Assembly: GCF_033568475.1 (NCBI RefSeq)
Contig: NC_133123.1
Span: forward strand, 139,144,062-139,208,061
Direction of reading: 5' to 3'
Source of the DNA: Henckelia pumila
Lineage: Eukaryota > Streptophyta > Magnoliopsida > Lamiales > Gesneriaceae
Length of the DNA stretch: 64,000 nt
Below, one piece after another: positions 1-10,240 of the stretch (position 1 is the first letter of the stretch; every line of letters begins with the position of its first letter). Both the position numbers and the translations under genes were made by a program. The notes below the pieces were generated by a model. That model had not been told where the DNA came from. It was given only the letters and a program-made list of their open reading frames with translations, and did not search any database.

Positions 1-393
1 GCTCTTTAAACTAAATATTTTCCTAGCACTAACATTATCATCAATTGGATCAGCTAAGTTCCTTTCATTTTTACTCTCAGCAAAAACTGTAGGTTCTGAC
101 AAGACTTCTTGGTTTTGGTTAGGTCCAACTTTCAGAGGAGATGAGTTCTCCAATCCAGTCGCAGCACGTCCAAAACATCCAAACGAGCCGCACCCACGTG
201 CAATTCTACCGTTACCAGAAGCCAGCTGGAGATCAGGAACCGTCTCTTGGTCCACCAACTGGTATTGATTCCACGGAGTTACTCTCATGGGTTTCGCTTC
301 GTTTTTCTGACCCAATAATAGAAGTGTCAAACCCTTACTGTATCCAGAAGCTGAAGAAGAGAAAAATCCTCCTCCTTCTACTGCAAATAACAT
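1..393 (-). CDS. Conserved plant protein of unknown function, N-terminal 131 residues (runs off the left edge)
   Basis: Reading the minus strand from the ATG at 391-393 gives 131 open codons up to base 1, so the gene continues outside the window. The product starts MLFAVEGGGFFSSSASGYSK, followed by GLTLLLLGQ, then PWNQYQLVDQE near residues 40-50, a Gly/Cys-rich stretch (RGCGSFGCFGR, about 68-76) and SPLKVGP (about 85-91). From memory this N-terminus matches a plant-specific uncharacterised family, but I cannot name a function or a symbol. There is no signal peptide; the short hydrophobic run LTLLLL looks too short to span a membrane. The in-frame conservation of the first residues favours this ATG. 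A GT-like donor (ACAG then GTAAAT, near 450 on minus) lies just upstream, so a 5' UTR intron is possible. Confidence 0.7.
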   Translation of the reverse strand, partial: MLFAVEGGGFFSSSASGYSKGLTLLLLGQKNEAKPMRVTPWNQYQLVDQETVPDLQLASGNGRIARGCGSFGCFGRAATGLENSSPLKVGPNQNQEVLSEPTVFAESKNERNLADPIDDNVSARKIFSLKS

Positions 394-1557
394 TAGTTCT
401 TCTCATCCAAGCACCACACAACCCAATTCCTTTCTTTTAAGATTTATTTACCTGTCATGACAACAGACTCACATAAATAATGGAAAGACAGAGAATCAGG
501 GCGAGATTTCCATTTTCAAGTACACAGAACACAGCGCTTTTCCAAGTAAAGAAAGAACTGAATCTTACCCAGCAATCCACATTACTTCGAACACGTATAG
601 ATCACTGATGCTACAATACTAATTCATTACAAGTTTTTTTTTTAATGATTTTTAACAAGTTATTCCAAGTTAAGATCAACACACGTAAAACTGGAAAGAA
701 AAAAAATTGAAAAGGTAAAAACCAAGAAGATAATTTCGCCTAAAAAGAGTCCAATTAATCGTAATCACTAGAATTCTCAAATAAAATTAAATTCCACCAA
801 ACGAATCGCACAATCACTGTATAGAAAAAAAAATGAGAGCATACACTAAATGTCTAAATCAGTAACATTTTCCCAACAATATGGTCAAAGATCTCGCGAA
901 AAAGCGGTAACAATTAAAGCAAATCAAGTCGCACACACTAAAAACGCTGCAGATAGTATTTATAGCACATGAGTATATAGATTTGAGCAGAAGCGAGAGA
1001 CATACAGATCTGAGAGCTATCTCCGACGACAATTCTGCAGGTAGAAAACTGCATCTCCGATCGGACACAAGATATCTTACAGATTAAGCTCGAAACAATT
1101 TTGTGTGAATATTATAGTCGAAAAATTTGGGAATGAAGATTAAAAAACCACAAGATTTCTTATTTAATTGGTTCTTTTTGCAGTGAGAGAGATGTGAGTG
1201 AAACTGTGATAGCAATGGCAATGGAAATGAAACGAATGGAATAAATATAGCAATTAATAACCCAATGGATAAAACCAATATTTAATGATACATAATTAAT
1301 TAATTATAATGAACTCCACACAAACACAAACCACACATTAATAATTTTTTTAACAATATATCCCATTACTTTCCTTTCAAATAAAATACCTCGTTATTTT
1401 TTTTAAAAAAATATATTTCAAAAGAGCAAAATGTAATTATTATTAGATTTATTGAAAATAATCTATCATTTATAAATAATAAAACTAAGAATTAAATAAA
1501 ATATATTTATATTATAATGACTATTTTACACGCACCAACATATGTTCCAAAATACTA

Positions 1558-1558
<1 letters not shown>
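394..1558 (-). promoter_or_regulatory. Upstream and 5' UTR region of the left-edge gene
   Basis: There is no credible coding frame here. Reading toward the gene on minus, a TATA-like CTATATTTAT sits at 1241-1250, about 850 bases before the ATG. That distance would require a long leader or a 5' UTR intron. The block is AT-rich with homopolymer runs. A CTAG followed by T at 1555-1559, with the short palindrome AACATATGTT just before it, vaguely resembles a Helitron 3' end but is too weak to call. Confidence 0.35.

Positions 1559-1591
<33 letters not shown>
1559..1591. repeat. (TA)n microsatellite
   Basis: About 16 uninterrupted TA units. The run abuts the left end of a MITE, and TA-rich sequence resumes at its right end, as expected if the MITE landed in a TA-rich target. 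Confidence 0.95.
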
Positions 1592-1593
<2 letters not shown>

Positions 1594-1855
1594 GTTAATT
1601 GCATTCACAACCCCTGTAAAAAGTCTAAAAGTCATAAAACTCCCTAAGAAATATTAATAGGCTAATGCATCCCTCAGTTTTTTAAAATGTAGCACATTTC
1701 ACCCTATGTTATACAAACTCGGGCACATTTATACCCTCTCATAGGGGTTTTTATGCTAATTTTTTTAAAACATAGGATCTAACATACTATTAATTTTACA
1801 CAAGGTATTTTATGTCTTTTAAAATTTTCAGAGGGGGTGCGAATGCAATTAGCCC
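1592..1855. mobile_element. MITE-like element with about 50-bp terminal inverted repeats
   Basis: The left end (GGGTTAATTGCATTCACA from 1592) and the right end read in reverse complement (GGGCTAATTGCATTCGCA, ending 1855) match over roughly 50 bases with a few mismatches and continue into AAAAG(T/A)CATAAAA. The whole is 264 bp and AT-rich with no coding frame. It sits in TA-rich flanks (ATATATG on the left, ATATG on the right), so an exact target duplication is hard to define. This is the layout of a non-autonomous foldback or MITE transposon; its superfamily cannot be fixed from these ends alone. Confidence 0.75.
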
Positions 1856-1900
1856 ATATGTATATATTTAAAAACCAGCATATTACGATTAGTCTCAAGT

Positions 1901-2132
1901 GTAGATACAAAAAATTACTCTAAAAAATACAAAATTAATTTTAATATTAAGTCAGAAAAAGGAAATATTTCGTATTAAAACGTTCACTTTTCAAATTTAT
2001 ACAGAGAAACTTCAGATGCAAAAAATTGTTCTAAAAAATACAAACCAATTTCAATAAGTCAGAAAAAGGAAATATTTTAGATATTTCATATTCAAACGTT
2101 CACGTTTTCAAATTTCAAACAGAGAAAACTTC
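1901..2132. repeat. Tandem duplication of a ~115-bp unit
   Basis: Two adjacent copies, about 1901-2014 and 2015-2132. Each contains CTAAAAAATACAAA, then AAGTCAGAAAAAGGAAATATT, then AACGTTCAC, TTTCAAATTT and ACAGAGAAA in the same order. The copies differ by small indels and substitutions. It is non-coding. Confidence 0.75.
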
Positions 2133-2258
2133 AACGAGAGATTTAAGTTACCTATTTTGCAAATCTATTTCCTAAAGTGTTAATATTTAAAAGCTCATTG
2201 AATCCATTTAAAATAAAAAAAAAACAAAAAAAAAACATTGAATCAAAATCTGACCAGC

Positions 2259-2263
<5 letters not shown>

Positions 2264-2309
<46 letters not shown>
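2264..2309. repeat. (TA)n microsatellite
   Basis: About 23 TA units in a row following GACCAGCTCTTT. Confidence 0.95.
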
Positions 2310-2313
<4 letters not shown>

Positions 2314-5015
2314 TGTCTTCGACCTGTGATAATTTTTTATTAGATTATAAAGTGTGTCAATGAAAAATAGATATATCTTTTAACTTAATTAAGTGGTTAA
2401 ATATAATTGTTTTTGGAACCATTAACCGAACAATCACATACATATCAGTATATAATATACACCATATTTAATATATTAGTATATGCCATATTTAATATGT
2501 TCCGTAATTGGTCATTTATTTATTTCTATATATATATATATAAAGCTGAAAGAATTAAATATATTAATTCAGATCCAGGTTTACTCAATGTTGCTGAGCT
2601 TCTATATTCACTAATTACCGTTATGTGTATTAAGAAGAAATACAGTGGCAGACGCTTGCCTTCGATGATTTGGCTTTCGAAAAGCAATGGCTTCATCTGA
2701 ATCTCCCACCAGAAGATTTGGCTTCAAGAATTTTGTAAAAATGGATAGAATAAGGGGTGAAATCGGGTAGGAACCTGTCTCGTAACAATTCTAATCAATT
2801 TTCGTCTCGAAAAGAATCGAGAATTTAATTTTTTAACCGATCTTGTACTCGACATGGGAACACATGTCGGAATCCGAATCTTCGGGATCCCATCAAGTAG
2901 AGAAATAATGTTCGGATAATTTTTTCTATGTTCAAAATTTTGTCAAAAAAATTGTTTTATTGTTTTTTTTAAAAAATACTATCTAAAAATTTATATGTCA
3001 AAAGAAAAAAAATGTTCAATTATAAACATGTAATATATACTATTAAAATATTAGAGATTGTGCTTCAGGATTTTTTTCAAAAAATAAAAAAAATTGTTAC
3101 TTTTTTTTAATATGTTTTAAAAAACTATTATATTTCTAAATAAGAACAAAACTTTCAATTAGTAACATATAAGTGCTTAACAAGATCATTGTATATATTC
3201 ATGCTTAAATTTAATTATCATAAAATTCTAAGTATTGTGCGCGATTAAAATCAAAAAAAATTTCATGAAATGTTTTGTTAATGCACAATCTAATTTCACA
3301 TCGAAAAGTTATAATTAATAAATGAATAATCTGGCATTATCACATTTTTATCGAAGAAGAACATCAATTATGCATTTGATTATTATTACTGATAAAATGT
3401 TCGGTATAAAAATTATATTCAAACTACGAGTTAACAAAATAATATTGTTAAATATATGAAGGACAAATTGCATGTCTTATTTTATTTATAATAAAATATT
3501 TATAAATATGAATTAATAAAATTATTAGTAATTTCCTTTAAAAATATAAAAATAAAATATTATTTCGTGATTCCAACATTCTATCATTTCAATCCTACAT
3601 AATTATGAGAAATAAGTCCATAATTGATTTTGGCATAGGTTGAAGCACAATAAACATGTAGCTCAATATATTAATAAAATTATTGATAAAAATTAATAAA
3701 AATATTAATTCGGTTCGGGTCGGGAATCTCGTCGAAAGAAGATTTATTCTCGATCCCTCTCCCAAATCCTGATAATTCGATTGAAAAAACACCGGGTCGG
3801 GATTTTTTTCATGATGGAAATAAAATGAAATTCGAAAAAGACCGAATTTTCATTAACTTTTCCACTTCAAGATAGAATACGCTGTCATCCTTATTTTAAA
3901 AATTCGGACAAATGCATATAAAGTTGTAATCAGATTGAGTAGTTTGAAATTCATTATTTGAATGTATGTTAATTGTTTAAATCTGAAACAAACGAACATT
4001 CCATTCATCTACGCCATGATAGTTGATAAAATTCCTTGAGAAATGATCTTTTATCTTAGCGAGATAGATCGACATCAGATTATAACATTTTTTTATGGAC
4101 CTAAGTCATATTACATTTAAGATGCAACTCTTTTAAGCTTCTAATGCTCTCAAGCATTGTCATATATATATATAGACAATGCTTTCATACAAAACTTCAA
4201 TACCGAGTCAAGCCCTTAACGGAAGCCCAATCCAAAAGATCAACAAAAGCAAATTTAGAGGGCTTCTTCAATATGAAGATAAAATATATGCCTAGAAATC
4301 GAGGAAATATTCCTTTACAATAAAAGAGCTTATAGAATTAATATCATAAATAATATAATAGAAAATGATGTCACATCTTATCACATGAATGGAAAAATCC
4401 GTCTCCTAAAACATCTCATCGAAAAATCAATCAACTGGAAACTTAAAACAATTTCTTTCCGAATTACCCAATACATTTTAAACTCATTATTTTAAATCTC
4501 GTATAAATGGAAAAACTCTTGATATATATTAGATTTACAGATAAAATAACCCCCGAAAAGTTTGCTACTTTTTCCATCAGTTCACCAAAATCCATGTTCA
4601 AAAAGCATATATTATATCTTTCCAATTGTTCCTGTTAAATTTAAAATATTATTTTCGACCTTGCACACTAATTTTTTTTACACGAGTTTATATACTGACT
4701 GTAAAAAATTGTTAATTAATTATCATAGACCTCGTGTTCATAGGGATCTAATTAAGAATCTAAATTTATTATTTCATTAATTTTTAAAATGAATTTCAAC
4801 AAACATTTACCAACATTAACAGCTGCATCGAAGGTGGGTGCAATGGAATTGATGATCATCAGTTAATCCCTTAAACGGCATTGCCGCTTACGCAGATCCA
4901 AAGTTCCAAATTCATTCGAAGACTTTGATTGATAGATGTCGGTACAACACCGATCGAACAAATTGATATTTATGTTTGAATGGATTGATTTCAAATATAA
5001 TTTTTAAGAATACTA
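2310..5015. other. AT-rich intergenic region without a recognisable gene
   Basis: The open frames here are short, low-complexity and match no family I know. Patches near 2755-2890 and 3705-3840 are richer in GGGTCGGG and TCGGGAT strings and may be two ends of an old degraded repeat, but I found no clear terminal repeats. No tRNA-like cloverleaf was noticed. Confidence 0.5.
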
Positions 5016-5122
5016 TCTAATCTAATCTAATCTAATCTAATCTAATCTAAAAACTAAAAAAATACATACAAAGATAATGACATCTAATCTAAAAACTAAA
5101 ATAATACATACAAAGATAATGA
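5016..5122. repeat. (TCTAA)n microsatellite with a short tandem duplication
   Basis: Seven TCTAA units at 5016-5050 run into a segment (AAAACTAAAA, ATACATACAAAGATAATG) that is repeated once more about 43 bp downstream, together with a TCTAATCTAA copy. Confidence 0.85.
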
Positions 5123-5639
5123 ATGTTAATTTGATAAATAAGATTGTTTCGAATGACTTAAAAAAAATCATATAAAATAATTAATTTGTATAATAATTTT
5201 GGTTATGTTAGAAATTAAATTAGAATTCAATCAATTAATTTATATATTTATGTTATTCAAGAGATATCTCGATTTCACCTGTTCGAAGTTCATTATATTT
5301 TTATTAACAGTGCGCAAATGATTAGGGCATGAACTCAAGGATTTGACAACAAAAAAAAAACTACAAGACAAGAATTCAAGGATTGGGAGGAGTAGAAAGC
5401 TAAAAATAAACAGATTTCCAAATCAAAGTTGCAATATATTATTTTTCATCAAATCAGGATGTTTACAACGATCCAAATACATATTATTACATGATTCCAG
5501 GATGCATGATTTCGTGACATGTTAAAATTCCACGTATATACAATATTACATTAAGATACAATATGCTTACCGACCTCATCATCATACATAGCAAACACAT
5601 GAATCAATCGATTATTATTAATTCCTGACAACATTTGAA

Positions 5640-5924
5640 TCACTGAATATACGATTGTCCGGTTATATCAAGGTCCTTATCACCGGTGGATGGAGGCGGC
5701 TTATGCTTGGGCTTGGAGGTGGCCTCAGCCGGCCCATCGGCGCTCTGTGTGTCGCTGGCTGGGGGCTTCGTCGGATCTTTCGATTGACCCGCCTCGGTTC
5801 CATACATTCCGCCGCCGTATGCGTTTTCAGTGAGTGGCAACAACGGCGAAATGTTAGGTGGCTGGTGCTGCCTCTTCCCACCCTCCGCCGCATCCCTCTC
5901 CCGCTGCGTTTTCTCTTTTTCCAT
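5640..5924 (-). CDS. Small hydrophilic, probably LEA-like stress or seed protein (94 aa)
   Basis: An intronless frame from the ATG at 5922-5924. The product begins MEKEKTQRERDAAEGGKRQH, has a central PLTENAYGGGMYGTE (about 31-45), and a polar C-terminal half with PPASDTQSADGPAEA and DLDITGQSYIQ. It has no hydrophobic segment and is rich in Lys, Glu, Pro, Gly, Ser and Thr, so it is probably disordered. The YGTE block followed by polar repeats recalls small LEA proteins of group 6, but the match is loose and the family name is tentative. The frame could begin 20 codons earlier at 5984, but that ATG lies upstream of the TATA-like box at 5971-5978, so the internal MEKEK start is preferred. The promoter carries ACGTG elements, which fits an ABA-, drought- or seed-induced gene. 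Confidence 0.6.
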   Translation of the reverse strand: MEKEKTQRERDAAEGGKRQHQPPNISPLLPLTENAYGGGMYGTEAGQSKDPTKPPASDTQSADGPAEATSKPKHKPPPSTGDKDLDITGQSYIQ

Positions 5925-5970
5925 TGCTAAAAACTGGTTCGTTATGGCAATTGCTGGCCATGGGTAGCCA

Positions 5971-6040
5971 TATTTTATCCACACGCGGCAGCTGACACGT
6001 GTAAGGATTAAAACGTGGCGACCAAATACTATTCCACGTG
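5971..6040 (-). promoter_or_regulatory. TATA-like box plus three ACGTG (ABRE/G-box) elements
   Basis: Read toward the gene on minus, an ATAAAATA box lies at 5971-5978, about 50 bases before the ATG. Immediately upstream are CACGTG at 5996-6001, ACGTGG (plus-strand reading) at 6013-6018 and CACGTG at 6035-6040. Paired ACGT-core elements close to the TATA box are the known hallmark of ABA-responsive plant promoters bound by bZIP (ABF/ABI5) factors. Binding is inferred from sequence only. Confidence 0.65.
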
Positions 6041-6192
6041 CAGATACATGGATGAATGATCCATATTTTAAGTCAAAAAAATCTTACCATGCGACAGGTG
6101 CAACCATAAAGGGAGCATATTATTAATTCATTCTTACAATAATAACTTTTTTTTTTATTCAAAAATAATAACTTTTGAATAACATTGATTTT

Positions 6193-6520
6193 AATTTTTT
6201 TTTTTTGACGCAAAAAAGAGAAACATATATTAATAAAAACATATATTAATAAGTCAAGTTTGGTATAATAGCTTTCAAAATAACAATAGAAGAGGGAACA
6301 AATCTATCTACTAGATTAGACATAGAAGCAGTTTTTCTAGCTAAAACATGGACAACTTGATTCGCTGATCGTCTGACAAAAACAAAAGTACAAGATGAAA
6401 CATCTCGAACGAGAAGTTTGCAGTCTTCTATGATGAGATTCAAGGCTGAACAATCCAAAATAGAATTATTAAGAGCATCAATAATTGTTAACGCATCTTA
6501 TTCCACGATGATTGTTGAAA
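6193..6520 (-). mobile_element. LINE (L1-like) 3' fragment with RNase H-like tail
   Basis: On minus, the frame contains DALTIIDALNNSILDCSALN, then LIIEDCKLL, then FVFVRRSANQVVHVLARKTA. This is the typical end of the RNase H domain (RVT_3 type) at the C-terminus of plant L1-like LINE ORF2. A stop codon (TAA) directly precedes DALT, and the reverse transcriptase is absent, so this is a dead 5'-truncated copy. A run of 12 T on plus (6195-6206) marks the poly(A) tail. Confidence 0.7.
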
Positions 6521-6599
6521 AATGAAGTTCCTTTTTATTTATGATGTTGGTTTGTTTATTTGAATAATATAGAACTACACAATATAATATAAAATAAAA

Positions 6600-7270
6600 T
6601 TTTGTATGAATATTGTTATGATTCAATGTAATTCTCGACTCCAAGAACACGACTCCTCTCAGGAACAATTCGCACCAATAACACCACAAGATAATATCAA
6701 AAAGATCTCTTTGATCAAATCCAATAGATAACTCGAATTAACCAGCAACACAAAATCTCAAATGCAAGAATTTAAACGACACAGGAATTACGTGGTTCGG
6801 CTATCAACCAGCCTACATCCACGAAAGACCTTTCTTTCGATTTAACCCCAACAATCCAAATACAAGTAAATCCACAATACCACCATAATACAAATAAGAA
6901 ATCTTGAATACACGAATGAGAATTAAGAAATAAGAATACGTTACAGAGTCTTTGAAATCCTTATGTGAAAACCTTGTTCTTCCTTTCTCTAAGTCGATCC
7001 TTTCTTCTCTTTGTTTCTGATGCCTTTTGTGTTCTTTTTCCGAAGAGATTGATTGTATTACTCTGAAGACTGGGATCCATATAACTGTAACAACGATTCC
7101 CTTTTAAGTTTTGTTGCACAGACTGTTAATCCCCAACGGTCATCAACTGTTGTTTGGACTTGGGCTTGACAAAATTATTGGTCATGTAACTTGTTTCAGT
7201 CCAAAGCCCAAACTAACATGAAATAGACTAAGTCCAAAAAATCTAGCCATTGAGTTCTTAAGCCCAATAT
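6600..7270. repeat. Possible dispersed repeat of unknown class
   Basis: There is no coding frame. The stretch ACGTGGTTCGGCTATCAACC followed by AGCCTACATCCACGAAAGAC (about 6790-6830) resembles a phrase I associate with plant retroelement non-coding regions, but I see neither terminal repeats nor a target duplication. It could equally be ordinary spacer. Confidence 0.3.
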
Positions 7271-7616
7271 ATCAGACATTATTTCACAATTAATATAATA
7301 AAATGGGTAAAAGCCGGGGTCAGGAACCTGGGACGTTGGTTCAAAATTTTCGAGAGGGGCAAGAGGTCGAAGCTCCGGTCCTTAAAAATGATTCATACAA
7401 AATCAGGCGATAACCTTTGCAGCAGCCTTGCTTTACCAAAAATTTTGCCCAAATTCGAATTTTATCCTGAGTTTTAGATCACTCAAATTTGACTTCAATC
7501 AACCGCAACCCCGACCAACATGCAACCAAAAAAAAAAAAAAAAACAATACATATCGAGATTAGTGGTACACGAATGTTACAATGTGTGTCATACTCGCTA
7601 TGATTTTATATGTGAA
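7271..7616. other. Intergenic spacer
   Basis: AT-rich with a poly(A) run near 7530-7544. No gene or repeat structure is seen. Confidence 0.4.
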
Positions 7617-7970
7617 TCTACTGCTATTATGCTAATATTAAATTTAGGATAATAGAGACAAATTTGGTGTCATGGTTTGGTTTTTGTTTTTTCACTTTTA
7701 TTTTTTTTTTAAAAAACAAAATTATTATTTTAAATCGCAGTGTAACTGTGTAATTTGTCTGTTATTTTTTAATTACATTACTTCAAATTACAGTTTAATC
7801 CATTATTATTTATTAATTTTTACAATTACGATATAAACCCCTTGAAATATAATAATTTAAATTGTGATATGCCTTTTCACTATTATGATATGATATTACC
7901 GCTTATTTGAATATTAATAAAATTATTAAAAAAATTTTACAAGCACACAACGTGTGCTCAGAGTCACTAG
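7617..7970 (+). mobile_element. Short non-autonomous Helitron
   Basis: The right end has the diagnostic Helitron layout: a perfect 7-bp hairpin AGCACAC-AAC-GTGTGCT (7942-7958), eight bases, then CTAG at 7967-7970, followed by host T. The proposed left end is TCTACTGCTATTATGC at 7617, preceded by host A, so the element sits between A and T as Helitrons do. It is 354 bp with no coding capacity and depends on a helicase supplied elsewhere. The 3' end is well supported; the 5' end is a best guess. Confidence 0.65.
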
Positions 7971-9272
7971 TATAGTATTAATTAAATTAATGATTTGAAT
8001 TCAAATAAACAATACTTAATGATGTCCAATTGATTTTTTGTATAAAATTATATTAAATATTACAAATCCTATATAGCATAAAGTGAACCATGTTATATAT
8101 CTTTTAAGTTCGAATACTAAATTGTTCAAATGTGACCCACTAAAAAAATATATATATTATCGAGCAGTACTAGTCCCTCACATGATTAATTTTAAGATGT
8201 AGCATTTTCCATGCTTGTTTTTAGGGTTAATACTGTATCTTTATCAATTTTTTTTTAATGGAAATACCAAAGTTCACGGAATATGGTCAATTGCAGCTTA
8301 ATTGCTTTATTTTTATTTTTATTTTTATTTTGTTATCATCATTATTGATTATTGTATCAAGTATGATGAATGGCGCCCGTGCATGCTGGATGATAGGTAC
8401 TCCCACGCAATGCAAGTGAATCAACTGAAGATTTGTTGCAATGAACTGAAATGATATATGTCAAGTTTCGTTTTAAAATAGAATGGCCCTCGTGCCATTA
8501 AAGACTAGCGTATTACAACGACTTGAATCTAAAGACTCAGATAATCCACATCTCTCGAAATCTTTGGTTCTCTCTGGCAACAATGATTTTTTTAAAAAAA
8601 ATTATATATATACTATTTAATTTGTGACAAAGGAATGCTTAATGAATGCGGTGTGAAGCCAGCTGCACCTGCACTTATCAATATTGTGCTCCGGCCAATT
8701 ATTGGATTCAATTAATACCCAATTTTAATTCATACACGTACGTAACAATAATGGACCACTCAAAAATCTGGACAACTTCATCGATATTATACATTGGTGG
8801 CAATTCAAACGCGAAGTTGCATTTCTCCACCGTGGGACAACATATTCAATTATTATGCTACATTGTCAACCACGTAAAATTAAATCCACTTATAAAAATG
8901 CATTTCTTGTCGTGTAGCAATACTATTTATTACACAACATCATTTACTTATAATTATTTTACCCGAATCATACACTGCACGAAGCCACGAACAACGTCTG
9001 ATCAGTTACTCGACATACATGCAAGATAAATTTCGCTCGAATGGAGTTTGTAAAGTTTGTATAATATGAAAATTAAATGGAGTTAATTCTCTTGATCATA
9101 TAGACCAAATTCAGATCTACCATAAGATTACGAAAGCGACAGTTGAAGTTACCTGACTTTTATGAGAACACATGCAAATGCCACCCGGCCGACAGCCATG
9201 CATTTATTCGCGGATCCCACCCCCTCGTGCGCTCGTCATTATACGCGCTCGCCAGCTCTCCGAAACTGCATT
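7971..9272. other. Intergenic region upstream of the first DUF241 gene
   Basis: AT-rich spacer. The 127-residue open frame at 8646-9029 has no family resemblance and is not called. The last few hundred bases are the distal promoter of the gene at 9329. Confidence 0.45.
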
Positions 9273-9278
9273 TATATA
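9273..9278 (+). promoter_or_regulatory. TATA box of the diverged DUF241 gene
   Basis: TATATA lies 51 bases before the ATG at 9329. It also argues against the longer open frame that begins at 9143, upstream of the box. Confidence 0.6.
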
Positions 9279-9328
9279 CTATATGCGCACTTCATTATTC
9301 TTTCATCAGCAATTCTGCAAACATCTTC

Positions 9329-10240
9329 ATGGCACCCAAAATGGTGACTAATTTCCGCAGATCCCTGTCGTTTCATAACCACACCTCCCACAATTCCGCG
9401 AAACCCAAGAAAACCCTTCACGCCAGATCCGTCAGTCTCCCATGCCCATCACACCCGATCATTTTCCAGCTCCGAGACAAAATCGACGGCCTTAACGACT
9501 GGGCTGCTTCGGAATCCGGATTGAGAACCTCTGGTTGGCTTTGCGACGGCTTGATCCGGATGAAAATGGTCCACGATTCGCTGGACGATCTTCTACAGCT
9601 ACCACAGACTCGAGAATCCCTCCGCGGAGGTGGGCACTACCCCGACTTGATGGAGAAGCTGCTGGAAGACTTCCTCCGATTCGTCGAGGTCTACAGCATG
9701 TTCCAGACGCTGGTCCTCAGGTTCAAAGAGGAGTATTCCGCAGCTCAAATCGCGGTGAGAAGAAGAGACGACAGCACAATCGCCGTGCATTCCAAAAATC
9801 TGAACAGAATCGGTAAAGAAATCAGCAATCTTGTTTGTCGTTTTCATTCGACGGGGAAACAGATAATGCCGGCGGGTTCATCGCACGATGAAGAAACAGA
9901 GCTGATCGAAGTCATAAACGATGTAATCAAAGTCACCATAGCAATTTCAGCCACGGTTTTTGGCGGGATTTCGAACTCGTCCGCCTTCCGAAAACCGTGT
10001 TCCATTGGGCTCAGCTTCAAGAAGAAAGGGAAGAGTGAAGAGGGAATCAGAGAACTGGAAGAAATAAATCTGGATGATCTGTCGGGTTTAAGGAAGAAAA
10101 CAGAGGAAGATGTGAAAAATGTGAGCAAGAAAATGCATGAAATGGAAGATTGTATAGTGGAGATTGAAGGGTCAGGCGAGAGGGTTTTCAGGAGTTTGAT
10201 CAATTCTAGGGTTTCATTCCTCAATGTTTTAACACAATAA
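9329..10240 (+). CDS. DUF241 family protein, diverged member (303 aa)
   Basis: A single-exon gene. The reading frame is open from 9143, but the first ATG that suits the family and follows the TATA box is at 9329 (MAPKMVTNFRRSLSF). The family signature R-S-V-S-L-P with a nearby SHP is at residues 33-43. The predicted helical domain follows, including LIRMKMVHDSLDDLLQLPQT (about 76-95). The C-terminus ERVFRSLINSRVSFLNVL is the family's conserved end. It has a longer basic N-terminal extension and a more diverged middle than the array copies further right, so it is an older paralogue. The molecular function of DUF241 (PF03087) is unknown. There is no signal peptide, and a cytosolic or nuclear location is likely. 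Confidence 0.85.
   Translation: MAPKMVTNFRRSLSFHNHTSHNSAKPKKTLHARSVSLPCPSHPIIFQLRDKIDGLNDWAASESGLRTSGWLCDGLIRMKMVHDSLDDLLQLPQTRESLRGGGHYPDLMEKLLEDFLRFVEVYSMFQTLVLRFKEEYSAAQIAVRRRDDSTIAVHSKNLNRIGKEISNLVCRFHSTGKQIMPAGSSHDEETELIEVINDVIKVTIAISATVFGGISNSSAFRKPCSIGLSFKKKGKSEEGIRELEEINLDDLSGLRKKTEEDVKNVSKKMHEMEDCIVEIEGSGERVFRSLINSRVSFLNVLTQ

Noticed and set aside
1464-1558. Possible tiny Helitron ending in CTAG at 1555-1558
   Set aside because: The palindrome is AT-rich and short and the proposed start is not distinctive; only about 95 bp long.
2407-2700. 97-residue open frame on plus
   Set aside because: AT-rich low-complexity translation (Tyr/Ile-rich) with no family resemblance and no promoter; probably chance.
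8646-9029. 127-residue open frame on plus
   Set aside because: No domain, motif or codon pattern like a gene; it lies in AT-rich spacer upstream of the DUF241 gene.
9143-9328. N-terminal extension of the DUF241 frame at 9329
   Set aside because: The frame is open but starts without an ATG and lies over the TATA box; the ATG at 9329 agrees with the family.
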